From Nocardia salmonicida NBRC 13393 (GTDB lineage: Bacteria; Actinomycetota; Actinomycetes; Mycobacteriales; Mycobacteriaceae), in assembly GCF_001613085.1 (NCBI RefSeq), contig NZ_BDBR01000043.1, forward strand, positions 1-64,000: a DNA stretch of 64,000 bases, in the 5' to 3' direction. The notes beneath the pieces are model-generated. The model was not told the DNA's origin. It ran no database searches and saw only the letters and a list, made by a program, of their open reading frames with translations. The position numbers and the translations under genes are program-made. Each line of letters begins with the position of its first letter. Positions within the stretch are counted from its first letter, which is position 1. Positions 51,392-60,139 of the stretch are shown one piece after another.

Positions 51392-51426
51392 TCTGGGGTG
51401 GACGTATCGGTGGGGACTACGGGGTC

Positions 51427-51933
51427 ATGAAGAATTCGACGAAGCGGATCGACAAGCTGGTTACCCAGCTCCCGATTCCCCGGCCGTGGAACCGAACGAC
51501 GTTCGTCGACAACGTCGCCACGCTGCGCGGGCGGCCCATCACCCTGATCTCGACTGCCGACCTCGAACTGCCGGTGACGCCCGACAGCGCGTGCGGCATC
51601 TGGCTGATGCGCGACAGCGAGGACGTGATCATCTACGAGGCCGCGACCTCGGAATATCACATCGATCAGATCGTCTGCCACGAGCTCGGTCACATGCTGC
51701 TCGATCACGACCGCGCAGCAGGCACTGCCGAGAACGCCCGAGCCCCTGATCCGTTGCTCCGCTCAGCTTTTCCAGACCTCGACCCGGCGACGGTGCGAGC
51801 GGTACTGGGGCGCTCGGACTACGGTGACCGCCTCGAGCGCGAAGCGGAGACCTTCGCCACCCTGGTCATGGTCGCGGCAACAGCCGACCACCCCAGCCAG
51901 GGTCTACGCAATGTTCTTTTCAGGCAGCAATGA
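51427..51933 (+). CDS. ImmA/IrrE-family metallopeptidase, 168 aa
   Basis: HELGHMLLDHD at about residues 82-92 is the zinc-binding HExxH site, preceded by IDQIVC as in the family. ImmA/IrrE peptidases typically cleave or regulate an XRE repressor encoded next to them, and the XRE gene is 35 bases upstream. The N-terminus (WNRTTFVDNVATLRGRPITLI) matches the standard leader of actinobacterial members. The stop overlaps the next start (ATGA), coupling it to the membrane protein. Target specificity for the EspR-like protein is inferred from adjacency. Confidence 0.9.
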   Translation: MKNSTKRIDKLVTQLPIPRPWNRTTFVDNVATLRGRPITLISTADLELPVTPDSACGIWLMRDSEDVIIYEAATSEYHIDQIVCHELGHMLLDHDRAAGTAENARAPDPLLRSAFPDLDPATVRAVLGRSDYGDRLEREAETFATLVMVAATADHPSQGLRNVLFRQQ

Positions 51934-53150
51934 CCTCGGCAGTATCGGCAACGATCGCATGGCCGATCATCGTCGCGATGACGCTGGTGGTGGGTGCGCG
52001 TTGGAACTGGTTCGCCAGCAGCACGGCCGAACGGTACCTGAACACGACCCTCACCATCATTCTCGCGACCCAACTGCTGCGTGAACGCGCAGTACAGCAC
52101 GCGATCGCCGAGCACACGCCGCTGAGTGTGACCGCGATTCAGCAACTGACGCTGTGCACAATCGTCTGCTCCATCGCACCGTTCCTCTGCGTGGTCGGCA
52201 TGTTGTCGGGCTGGAATACCAAACATGCACGACAACAATGTCTTCGGTATGCGTTCGTCGCTGTCGCGTTGTCGGCCCTCATGCTCATCGCCGGTACACG
52301 AGCACGACGCGCCCACATGCCCATCGAAATAACCGGCGGTTGGGACGGGGTACTGGTGTGGGTGGGTTTCTCGGTGCTGCCGACCTACCTGGCCTATGTG
52401 ATGGTCAGCCGGTGCCACACCGAATACCGGCAGCCCGGCGTGATCCGCAGCGAGAAACTTGTTCTCGCGGGCATCGCGGCAGCCGGAGCAACCATCGGAG
52501 TCACCACCGCTATCGCGCTGGTGCTCGCGGTCCTTCAGGAACTACACCTTCTCGATTCCGTCGAGTACCGGATGCAAACCCATCCGCGGAACTTCTTCTG
52601 GATCGCCGCCGCCATAGTGGCCGTGTCAGCCGCTCCGCCACTACGGTCAGCGACGCGATGGCTCGGCTACGACACGACAAGCAGGCAGTGGCGCCAGCTA
52701 CGATCACTATGGCAAGCGATGGTGTCACTGTTCCCCGACAGTCGACTTCCACTTGGCCCGCGCCCGTCGCAGCGACGGATCACTACCTTGCAGCTACACC
52801 GTGCGACAGTCGAAATACGAGACGCCATGCTCGGGCTGCGTTCCTTCGCTCACGACGTAGAACCCGACATGTTCGCGACTTTCACTGCGCGAGAGCACAT
52901 TCCCAGATCCGAATGGGACACAGCCACCCTCGCACTGCAGTTGGCGAGGGCCGCCCACGATCGCCTCGAGGGGATCGCACCGCGTGCCGAGACCGCAACG
53001 CCGCTACCTACCTCGACCTCAGCGAACCTCGCAGACGAGGTATCAGAGTTGTTGCGACTGGCCAAGTGGTGGTCGCCTGCCCATCGGTTCGTCGCCGCCG
53101 ACCGGTCCGCTTCGCACCGACCAGCCGAATCACCAACCCAGAAGACGTAG
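51930..53150 (+). CDS. MAB_1171c-type membrane protein, 406 aa
   Basis: The N-terminal half holds about seven membrane helices (for example TIAWPIIVAMTLVVGARW, LTLCTIVCSIAPFLCVVG, VWVGFSVLPTYLAYVMV, FFWIAAAIVAVSAAP). The C-terminal half is a cytoplasmic helical domain of about 170 residues with WRQLRSLWQAMVSLFP and TLQLHRATVEIRDAMLGLR. This topology and those segments match the MAB_1171c-type family, commonly found after XRE and ImmA/IrrE genes in actinomycetes. It is annotated elsewhere as a putative transporter without direct evidence. Coupling to the peptidase (ATGA) suggests it acts as a signal receiver or effector. Confidence 0.82.
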   Translation: MTSAVSATIAWPIIVAMTLVVGARWNWFASSTAERYLNTTLTIILATQLLRERAVQHAIAEHTPLSVTAIQQLTLCTIVCSIAPFLCVVGMLSGWNTKHARQQCLRYAFVAVALSALMLIAGTRARRAHMPIEITGGWDGVLVWVGFSVLPTYLAYVMVSRCHTEYRQPGVIRSEKLVLAGIAAAGATIGVTTAIALVLAVLQELHLLDSVEYRMQTHPRNFFWIAAAIVAVSAAPPLRSATRWLGYDTTSRQWRQLRSLWQAMVSLFPDSRLPLGPRPSQRRITTLQLHRATVEIRDAMLGLRSFAHDVEPDMFATFTAREHIPRSEWDTATLALQLARAAHDRLEGIAPRAETATPLPTSTSANLADEVSELLRLAKWWSPAHRFVAADRSASHRPAESPTQKT

Positions 53151-53159
53151 GGACACAAC

Positions 53160-54560
53160 ATGATCGAGACGACCACCGCTACGGGGCTATCGGCGAAGCT
53201 GCCGCATCCCCGATTTCGGCTACCGCTGCTCGGCGACATCCTGACCACCGATTTCGCAAAGCCGTGCCAACGGCTGGCCGAGCAAGCGCGGGAGTTGGGG
53301 CCGGTCTTCGAACAGAAGCTGTTCGGTTACCCCGCGATCATCGTCACCGGAGTCGAGGCCGTCGAGGAAGTCAACGACGAGTCGCGGTGGGAAAAGCACG
53401 TCGGGCACGCGCTGATCAAACTGCGACCACTGGCGGGCGACGGATTGTTCACCGCCTACAACTCCGAGCCGAATTGGGCCAAGGCACACACCATTCTCGC
53501 CCCAGCCTTCACCAAGTCGGCGATGGCCAACTACCACGGCTCGATCATCGAGACCGTTCGGGAGTTGACCGATGTCTGGTCCGCGACACCGCAGTGGATC
53601 GACGTGCCGGCGACGACGAACAAGCTGACGTTCGAAATCATTGCGCGCGCAGGGTTCTCGCATTCCTTCGGTTCGCTGGCCGATTCGAACAGCGGTTCCT
53701 TCGTCGAAGCGATGGTGCGTGAGCTCGCCTACGCCAACCGTCGCACCGACGTCCTTCCCTTGTTCGACAAAGTCTTCCGACGCGACGACCGCGAGCGACA
53801 CCTGGCCGACCTGACGCATGCGCACGCTGTCGTCGACGACATCATCGAGGCCCGCAAAGGCCATCCCCATCGTGAGTATCGCGACATCCTCGATCTCATG
53901 CTCGACAGCGTCGACCCAGAAACCGGGGAACGTCTCGACACGGTCAACATCCGAAACCAGATCCTCACCTTCCTCATCGCGGGCAGTGAGACCTCCGCCA
54001 ACACCATCGCTTTCGCTCTGCACTACCTCTCGACCCGCCCCGACATCGCCGCGACCGTCCGCGTCGAACTCGATGAGCGTTGGCCCACAGCGGAATTCCC
54101 GGACATCCGCTACGACGACGTGGCCAAGCTGCGTAGTCTGCGCCGCGTCATCGACGAAACTCTGCGGCTGTGGCCAACCGGGCCCGGATACTTCCGCCGG
54201 GCCAAGCAAGACACCACGCTAGGCGGCCGCTATCGATTCGCTAAGAAGGACTGGGTACTGGTGCTACTCCTCGCCGCCCATCGAGACCCCGCCTGGGGCC
54301 CCGATGCCGATCAGTTCAATCCCGACCGGTTCCTGCCGGACAACCTTCGCGGCCTACCGCCCCGCGTCTACAAGCCTTTCGGTACTGGCCCCCGTGCCTG
54401 CATCGGGCGCCAGTTCGCGTACCACGAAATAGCGGTCACCCTCGCGGTGCTTCTGCACCAGTTCGACCTGGAATCCGACCCCGGCTATGACCTCGATGTC
54501 CGCGAAACTCTCACCCTCAAGCCTGCAGGGCTCCGGCTGCGCGCACATAGCCGCCGCTAG
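53160..54560 (+). CDS. Cytochrome P450 (BM3-like heme domain, no reductase), 466 aa
   Basis: Heme-thiolate monooxygenase. The N-terminus FRLPLLGDIL, the I-helix FLIAGSETSANTIAFAL (near 265), the K-helix ETLRLWP (ExxR) and the heme loop FGTGPRACIGRQFA (Cys near 400) are all present. The order and the PFGTGPRACIGRQFA context are typical of the CYP102-like heme domain. The fused FMN/FAD reductase of BM3 is absent (466 residues in all), so it needs separate redox partners; none is adjacent. It starts 9 bases after the MAB_1171c-type gene, suggesting shared transcription and control by the XRE-peptidase pair. Substrate unknown, perhaps fatty acids. Confidence 0.93.
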   Translation: MIETTTATGLSAKLPHPRFRLPLLGDILTTDFAKPCQRLAEQARELGPVFEQKLFGYPAIIVTGVEAVEEVNDESRWEKHVGHALIKLRPLAGDGLFTAYNSEPNWAKAHTILAPAFTKSAMANYHGSIIETVRELTDVWSATPQWIDVPATTNKLTFEIIARAGFSHSFGSLADSNSGSFVEAMVRELAYANRRTDVLPLFDKVFRRDDRERHLADLTHAHAVVDDIIEARKGHPHREYRDILDLMLDSVDPETGERLDTVNIRNQILTFLIAGSETSANTIAFALHYLSTRPDIAATVRVELDERWPTAEFPDIRYDDVAKLRSLRRVIDETLRLWPTGPGYFRRAKQDTTLGGRYRFAKKDWVLVLLLAAHRDPAWGPDADQFNPDRFLPDNLRGLPPRVYKPFGTGPRACIGRQFAYHEIAVTLAVLLHQFDLESDPGYDLDVRETLTLKPAGLRLRAHSRR

Positions 54561-54834
54561 GCATCGCCTGAGCAGCAGCGGCCCGCCTAGACGCGACCGC
54601 TCATCCAAGTCCCGCATTGTCTTGACAACAATCGACGGACCCACAGCGAGATGATCCGGGCACGACTACTCCGTCAAGGATCGACGGGCCACAGCTTCAG
54701 GATTCCCGGGCCGGACCCAACCGAGTGCGAGATACTGCAACAGTCAACCAACCCTGGCCCGATGTCTGTCGGCAGCGCATACCCGCAGAACCCGGGGTAC
54801 ATCACCTCGTCGACCAACCTATAAGAGGAGCATC

Positions 54835-55296
54835 GTGGGTCTGTTCGACGGCGCGCAGCGCGCAAAGGCTGACCGAGACGCAAAACAACAACAGGAAGCT
54901 TCCGCTGCCAAGAAGTCCGGGGAAGAGCGGGCTTCACTCATGGCGGCCGAACATGCTCTTCTGCAAGAGTTCGTCGCTGAAATGACACGATTGAGAATTG
55001 CTCCAGCCAGTCACAGAGATACGCACTACCCCGACTACGGCGGCACTAGTTCGATAGTGGTCAAACGGAAACGTATCACCGGGTGGAGCCTGTCGAGCTG
55101 CCAAGGGTGTACTGGTGACCGTAGTCCCGCGCTGTCATCGTACGGGCGAGGGTGCGGCGTTGTGGTCGGCACTGACGGATTGCTCTATCAGCTGACAGCT
55201 CAGCCGGAAGGAATGTTCAGCAAGCCTGTGCCCACTCAGCACCCGCGAGAGAATCTTGAGAAGACGCTAACAATCGTGCTCTCCCGGTACCTATAG
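54835..55296 (+). CDS. Hypothetical protein, 153 aa
   Basis: GTG after AAGAGGAG fixes the start. The first 50 residues are a charged helix (FDGAQRAKADRDAKQQQEAS), probably coiled coil. The rest looks like a small globular domain with two Cys (SCQGC), a Gly-rich turn and VVVGTDGLLYQL. Composition is slightly less GC-biased. The 274 bases upstream hold no supportable gene. No family recognised. Confidence 0.65.
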   Translation: MGLFDGAQRAKADRDAKQQQEASAAKKSGEERASLMAAEHALLQEFVAEMTRLRIAPASHRDTHYPDYGGTSSIVVKRKRITGWSLSSCQGCTGDRSPALSSYGRGCGVVVGTDGLLYQLTAQPEGMFSKPVPTQHPRENLEKTLTIVLSRYL

Positions 55297-55413
55297 CTAT
55301 TGCGTCGCAACCGGTTGCTCATCGGAACTATGTCAAGCTGACCCCTGCATATGACCACTTAGGCGATTCTCCGATCTCGCCACGAGCTCGGCCGGCAGAC
55401 ATGCGTGACACGT

Positions 55414-56916
55414 TCATCGGCGCTCCACCAGAGCTCTAGCATTCGCGGCCACCCGCACGAACGATTCGGCTGGATCGCTGTCTGCGATCGCTTGTTCGAA
55501 CTCGCTGACGGTTCCAGGCCAGGCATTGGTGATCGTGCCGTCAGCGCGCTTCCACCACGTCCTCGCCGCACCATCGCACCAGACAGTTCGGGCGAGAGCA
55601 CGATCCAACCGATCGATGTAGCTCGCCATCGCCCGCTCGATCACCTCCACCGGCGCACCCCAGTCTGCACTGAGGGCCAGACAGCGCATGATGTACCGGG
55701 CCTGGTGTTGCTTGACCGAGGGATTGCTGTTCGACGGAGTGAACGAGTGCGGCCCAGCGATCATGTAGAGATTCGGAAAGCTGGGCACCGCAAGTCCGTA
55801 GAAGGCGGTCGGTCGCCCATCTCGCCGCCACCGGTCGTGCAGGTCCACCCCGCCGCGGCCACGGATCCGCATCCCGGCAAGAAATTCCGGCGCGCGGAAC
55901 CCGGTGGCCCACACGATGACATCCGCGCGGCGCTCGGTGCCGTCGACAGTGCGGATCCCGTCCGGGCCGAGCCGGTCGATGCGGTCGGTCACCAGCTCGA
56001 CGTGTGGCTGGGACAGCGCCGGATAATATCCGCTGTCGAGCAGGATCCGTTTCTCCCCGATCCGGTAGTTCGGTGTGAGCTTCGCGCGCAGCTCACGATC
56101 TCGCACCTGCCACCGAAGGTGGGCCCGCGCAACGAGTTCGGCAGGTCCCGCCGACCACCCCGCGCGCATGATCGGCGCGAGAACCAGATCAGCGGCGTGG
56201 TAGAGCCCCGCCCGGTAAAGGTCGTGCAGACCGGGCACATGTGTGAGTGCTCTTCGTGACAGCGGTCCGAACGACGCGCCAGGCTTGGGCAGTACCCAGG
56301 ACGGGGAACGCTGATACACGGTGACACCGGCCGCAACGCGGGCCAGCTCGGGAATCATCTGTGCCGACGAGGAACCGGTCCCGACGACGGCGATCTGCCC
56401 GCTCAGGTCGGCGGTGTGATCCCACCGTGCGGAGTGGAACGCAGGGCCGCCGAAGGTCTGCGTTCCACGCACCCGAGGAATCGCGGGTCGATGCAGTTGG
56501 CCGAGCGCCCACACGACCGCGTCCGTGTAAATGATCTCGCCGGTGGCGGTGCTCAACGCCCAAGTGCGGTCAGTGTCGGAGTAATCCGCGCTCACCACGG
56601 AGACGTTGCACCGTAGGTGCGAGCGCAACCCGTTGCGGTCGGCGACCTCTCGCATGTAGGTCAAGATCGCCTGCTGGCCCGGGTAACGCACATGGGCGTC
56701 TCGGTAGGGGTCGAACGCGAAACTGTACAGGTGGGCGGGCACATCGCAGGAACAGCCCGGGTAGGTGTTCTCCCGCCATACCCCGCCGACCTCTGGTCCT
56801 TCCTCGAGGACCAGAAAATTCTCCACGCCAGCTTGTTTCAGTTCTGCGGCCATGGTGAGCCCACCGAATCCCGCGCCGACCACGACCACACTGTGCTTGA
56901 TCATGGGTTCGGTCAT
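55414..56916 (-). CDS. FAD-dependent monooxygenase (Baeyer-Villiger/flavin-containing type), 500 aa
   Basis: Class B flavoprotein monooxygenase. SVVVVGAGFGGLTMAAEL is the FAD site, GGVWRENTYPGCSCDVPAHLYSF the conserved substrate/FAD segment, and AVVGTGSSSAQMI the NADPH site. DVIVWATGF and SFPNLYMIAGPHSF are later family motifs. The central part with FHSARWDHT matches the BVMO fingerprint (FxGxxxHxxxW/D) only partly, so BVMO versus FMO type is unresolved. ATG 56916 overlaps the stop of the acyl-CoA oxidase gene (ATGA), so both oxidise the same kind of substrate in one pathway. Confidence 0.92.
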   Translation of the reverse strand: MTEPMIKHSVVVVGAGFGGLTMAAELKQAGVENFLVLEEGPEVGGVWRENTYPGCSCDVPAHLYSFAFDPYRDAHVRYPGQQAILTYMREVADRNGLRSHLRCNVSVVSADYSDTDRTWALSTATGEIIYTDAVVWALGQLHRPAIPRVRGTQTFGGPAFHSARWDHTADLSGQIAVVGTGSSSAQMIPELARVAAGVTVYQRSPSWVLPKPGASFGPLSRRALTHVPGLHDLYRAGLYHAADLVLAPIMRAGWSAGPAELVARAHLRWQVRDRELRAKLTPNYRIGEKRILLDSGYYPALSQPHVELVTDRIDRLGPDGIRTVDGTERRADVIVWATGFRAPEFLAGMRIRGRGGVDLHDRWRRDGRPTAFYGLAVPSFPNLYMIAGPHSFTPSNSNPSVKQHQARYIMRCLALSADWGAPVEVIERAMASYIDRLDRALARTVWCDGAARTWWKRADGTITNAWPGTVSEFEQAIADSDPAESFVRVAANARALVERR

Positions 56917-58757
56917 GGCTTCGCCTCGTCGCTGGCCGAGGTGATGGTTGGGGTGCTCGGCCAACCTGCCCATTCTTGCCACCACCGCAAGTAGTCCGGG
57001 GCGGCCATCGGCGCGTCGAAAACGTCCAGGGCGATGTCGAACCCGGCGGCCAACTCCCCCAGGTGTGCTCCCAGGTGCTCACGATGGTGGTGCAGATCGC
57101 GGTGAACGCGTTGTGCTACTCGGGGTGGCATCCGACCATTCGCGGCGAACCAGGTACCACGGCACAGGATTCGTTCCAGCGCGTAAACAGCGGTAGCGGA
57201 TTCGAGCAGGCCACGGGCTATATCGTCTTCGGCCGTCGTCGATGCCTGCCACAACGCGGTCGCCGCGAGTCGTTCACTGGTCGCCGCGGCGAGTTCGATG
57301 GCGGCGGTGTCGCGATCGATCGTGATCCCCGCGACGGCGATGTCATCGCGGCGCCACCCGGCTGCTATGCCCTTTTCCCGATCGCCCAGCATCCGCACGT
57401 ACCAAGGCAAAATCCGGGGCGTGCGCGGCAGCGCCAAGGCAGCAAAATCACGGAAGGTGAGTTGTCCGGCTTGTTTCCACAGCAGCTGCGACTCACCCTC
57501 GGCGGTGATAGTTCCTTCGGTGTTGCCGATCCAGTCCTGAATCCAGTTGGTACGCAGTGATCCCTGCGCGCCGCTGCGTTGCCGACAGGTCAGTAGCACC
57601 TCGTGCGCGGTGTAGGCCAGCAGCGGTTTGACCAGCATCGACCACACGCCCACGACCGGATCTCCGGTCGGTGCGGTCGCTGCGATGTCCTGCACGCGGC
57701 GCCCGAGCACGCTGGTGGCGTAGGTCGCCGCGAGCGCGGAGACCAGGTCGCGGCGGACCATGCCCCGATCAGCCATCAATGTCCGTCCACCAGGGCGGCG
57801 TTGCAGTGCGTAGTTGACCGTCACGGCCAACCCTGCTCGCGCACCGGCTGCGGCCGCGCCTGCCAGATCCAGTCGCCCCTGCCCTAATGTCGCGATCGCC
57901 CGGTGGAACCGTGCGCGCACCGGCACCGTCGACTCGAACCCGTCAGCGCCTATCTGAGCCCATGTCCCACCGAGCAACCCATCAGCGGGTACGAACAGCT
58001 GGTCAAACAGGATGAGCGCGTGATCCATTGGCGCCCAACCTTTGTCAGGCAGTGCAAGCACACTCAGCCCAGGTTGGAGGCCTTGCTGTGTGCGCACCCT
58101 GGTCAGGAGCGGCAGGACACCTTCGTCTCGACCGTCGACGATGACGCGGGCGGTGATCACTCCGATTTTGGGGGTGGTGGTGTCGGCGATGTTGGGCATG
58201 AACTTCCAGCTCGCCGGGTCGGGCGAGTCGAGCCAGAACCCACCTCGGGTGCTGTCCCAGGTGGCGATGGTCTGCTGGTCGGCACCGTTGGTGCCACCGA
58301 GTTCGGTCAACAGCAGCACTCCGACCGCGGCGCCGGTATCGAGTTCGGTGAGCAGTTCACGCTGGTAGGCAGAGCTGTTGCCTAACGCGGTGACCGCCCC
58401 TATCGACAAGTCGAGGTGGCCGGTCAGGACCGGCAGCAAATGTGGGGCGAAGACCGCCGCCCATTCACACACGATCCCGTGCAGCCGGGGATCGTTGGCG
58501 ATCGCGACGGCCGACCCACCTAGTGCTGCGATCGTTGCGCGGAGCAGGTCTGGTGCCATGCTCGCTTCGGTCGGGTAGGTCAGACCTGTGCTGGGTCGGT
58601 CACCGAGTCCGGCGATCACGGCACGCACTCGGTGATGCAGGAAGGTTTCGGTACCGAGAATCGCGGTGCGCAACGAGTCGACGGTCGGGTCGGAGGGCAT
58701 CGGCAGGCGGCTCCCGTGGGGGTGGGCGAGAATTGGCAGTCCATCTACAGTGGTCAT
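56913..58757 (-). CDS. Acyl-CoA oxidase/dehydrogenase family protein, 614 aa
   Basis: Flavin-dependent oxidation of an acyl-CoA. Length and motifs fit acyl-CoA oxidase: LLTELGGTNGADQQTIATWD, WKFMPNIADTTTPKIGVI, LPLLTRVR, GLSVLALPDKGWAPMDHALI, GAQGSLRTNWIQDWIGNTEGTITAEGESQLL. ATG 58757 follows GGAGAAC at 8 bases and fits the family N-terminus (MTTVDGLPILAH). Earlier in-frame codons give a 158-residue Arg/Pro-rich extension that is unlikely to be coding. It is coupled to the flavin monooxygenase gene. No ligase, thiolase or other beta-oxidation gene is adjacent. Confidence 0.9.
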   Translation of the reverse strand: MTTVDGLPILAHPHGSRLPMPSDPTVDSLRTAILGTETFLHHRVRAVIAGLGDRPSTGLTYPTEASMAPDLLRATIAALGGSAVAIANDPRLHGIVCEWAAVFAPHLLPVLTGHLDLSIGAVTALGNSSAYQRELLTELDTGAAVGVLLLTELGGTNGADQQTIATWDSTRGGFWLDSPDPASWKFMPNIADTTTPKIGVITARVIVDGRDEGVLPLLTRVRTQQGLQPGLSVLALPDKGWAPMDHALILFDQLFVPADGLLGGTWAQIGADGFESTVPVRARFHRAIATLGQGRLDLAGAAAAGARAGLAVTVNYALQRRPGGRTLMADRGMVRRDLVSALAATYATSVLGRRVQDIAATAPTGDPVVGVWSMLVKPLLAYTAHEVLLTCRQRSGAQGSLRTNWIQDWIGNTEGTITAEGESQLLWKQAGQLTFRDFAALALPRTPRILPWYVRMLGDREKGIAAGWRRDDIAVAGITIDRDTAAIELAAATSERLAATALWQASTTAEDDIARGLLESATAVYALERILCRGTWFAANGRMPPRVAQRVHRDLHHHREHLGAHLGELAAGFDIALDVFDAPMAAPDYLRWWQEWAGWPSTPTITSASDEAKP

Positions 58758-59227
58758 CGCAAGGTTCTCCAAATGTCTGTATCTGCTCTGTGGGCGGTGG
58801 CGACCGCGGCACTGAGGTCTGGTTTGTGTGGCTCCCTGTGCTCGTGCGGAGACACCCGATCCGGTATCCGGGGAAGTGCGCCCTGTGGAAAAGGGCGCGA
58901 CCCAGCTGTTGTTCGGGAGCAGAGTGGTCCTCATCGACCGCATTGCTCTGTGTCCCCTGGCCGGCGGTCCACGCGGTGCCGTCGACGGGGTCCGGCGGCC
59001 AGGCGTGGGGCGCGGTGTCGGCGGTCGCGGTATCGAGGGCAGCCACGGTGGATTGGGCCAGTTCGTGCGGTGGTCTCGTTCGTGGCTTTCGGAAGCAGCC
59101 GAACGGTGATCACCTGCCACCGCAGTCGGGAGGTGACTCAGATCGGTGCGCACGCGGTATGTCCTTGCCGACCACGTGGCGATGAGTGATGGCTGAATTC
59201 GGGTGCGGGGACCGAGCCGGGGTGTCG
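58758..59227. other. Intergenic region of about 470 bases
   Basis: It lies between the end of the conjugation block and the start of the acyl-CoA oxidase operon. It should contain the promoter of that operon. Short frames on both strands are Arg/Gly/Pro-rich and do not look real; a plus-strand frame at 58828-59109 is the least bad but has no ribosome-binding site. No hairpin longer than 8 bases was noticed. Confidence 0.5.
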
Positions 59228-60139
59228 TCATAGTTCAGTGCCCGGCATGAGGGAGCGATCTGTTGGTTGGCTGGTCGGTCGGTGGTGCTCGGCTGCTTCG
59301 TTGTCGGGTTCTGTTGCCGTGGTCGGTAGCGCGAGGTGGACGGCGTTTTCGATCCGGTGCCCGATGGTCGAGGGACCATCTGCTGTGGTGGCGTCGATGA
59401 GTTGCTGGTGAGCGCGGGTGAGCAGTTCTTGTGTCGTCGGCGGCATCAGCAGGCCCGCCTCGTCACCGGCTGGTGGTCTGGTGCTGCGGCGCAGGCTAGC
59501 CAGCGACGAACGAACACTCGCCGCGACCGCCGGAGTGGCGAGGTCACGCCAGAGCGCGGTCAGATCATCGACGGCGAGCGGTCTGTGGGCGGCGAGACGA
59601 TCAGCGAGGTGGGCATCGGTCACTGTCACCGCGCGGACGCGTTGGGCGGGACTCATCCCGATCGCGGCGGCGGTGTGAATGATGCGCGTGCGGATCGCGT
59701 CCATATTCCGCCGAAGCTGGTGCGCCACCGCAGGTTCTGGTTCTGACTCGATCCCGGCTCGTTGCAGATGTTGGTGGCGCATCACCGAGACCGTGGCCAT
59801 GTCGACGAACCGGTTCGTGTCGGCGACGACTCGGCCGAACCCACGACGGATCACGTTATTTTTGGGTGGATCGCGCAACACCGTCGTCGGTCGCCACACC
59901 CGGTTCGCGGTGCCGTATTCGCGAGCCTGGTTGATCCACACCGCAGGCACTCCCCTGCTCGCGGCGGTGATCTCAGCGATACTGCGGTCAAGGTCGAGCC
60001 GAACGAGTTCGGGGGCATGCTGCTGGCGTCCACGGACGACACCGGCGCGGCGAGCCAGGTCATGGATCAGCGTGAGCGACTCAGCCTGTGGGGCGGGCAG
60101 GTCGGAGACCAGACGCGGGCCAGCCGAGGGGCTGCTCAT
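59228..60139 (-). CDS. Conjugation-block protein, 303 aa (related to 60136-60996)
   Basis: Unrecognised soluble helical protein. Residues about 40-85 (LVRLDLDRSIAEITAASRGVPAVWINQAREYGTANRVW) align well by eye with the neighbouring protein, pointing to a shared N-terminal domain. The remainder is helical and Ala/Arg-rich. The C-terminal 40 residues are Pro/Thr/Glu-rich and flexible. ATG 60139 overlaps the previous stop (ATGA). As the last gene of the coupling-protein operon it is probably an accessory transfer component. Confidence 0.78.
   Translation of the reverse strand: MSSPSAGPRLVSDLPAPQAESLTLIHDLARRAGVVRGRQQHAPELVRLDLDRSIAEITAASRGVPAVWINQAREYGTANRVWRPTTVLRDPPKNNVIRRGFGRVVADTNRFVDMATVSVMRHQHLQRAGIESEPEPAVAHQLRRNMDAIRTRIIHTAAAIGMSPAQRVRAVTVTDAHLADRLAAHRPLAVDDLTALWRDLATPAVAASVRSSLASLRRSTRPPAGDEAGLLMPPTTQELLTRAHQQLIDATTADGPSTIGHRIENAVHLALPTTATEPDNEAAEHHRPTSQPTDRSLMPGTEL

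Noticed and set aside
52154..53722. Plus-strand open frame of 522 codons
   Set aside because: Arg-rich alternative frame crossing the membrane protein and P450 genes, which have clear domains.
53160..54560. Self-sufficient P450 of the BM3 type
   Set aside because: The protein stops after the heme domain; no reductase domain follows.
58828..59109. Short plus-strand gene in the intergenic region
   Set aside because: No ribosome-binding site, Gly/Arg-biased composition, no recognisable family.
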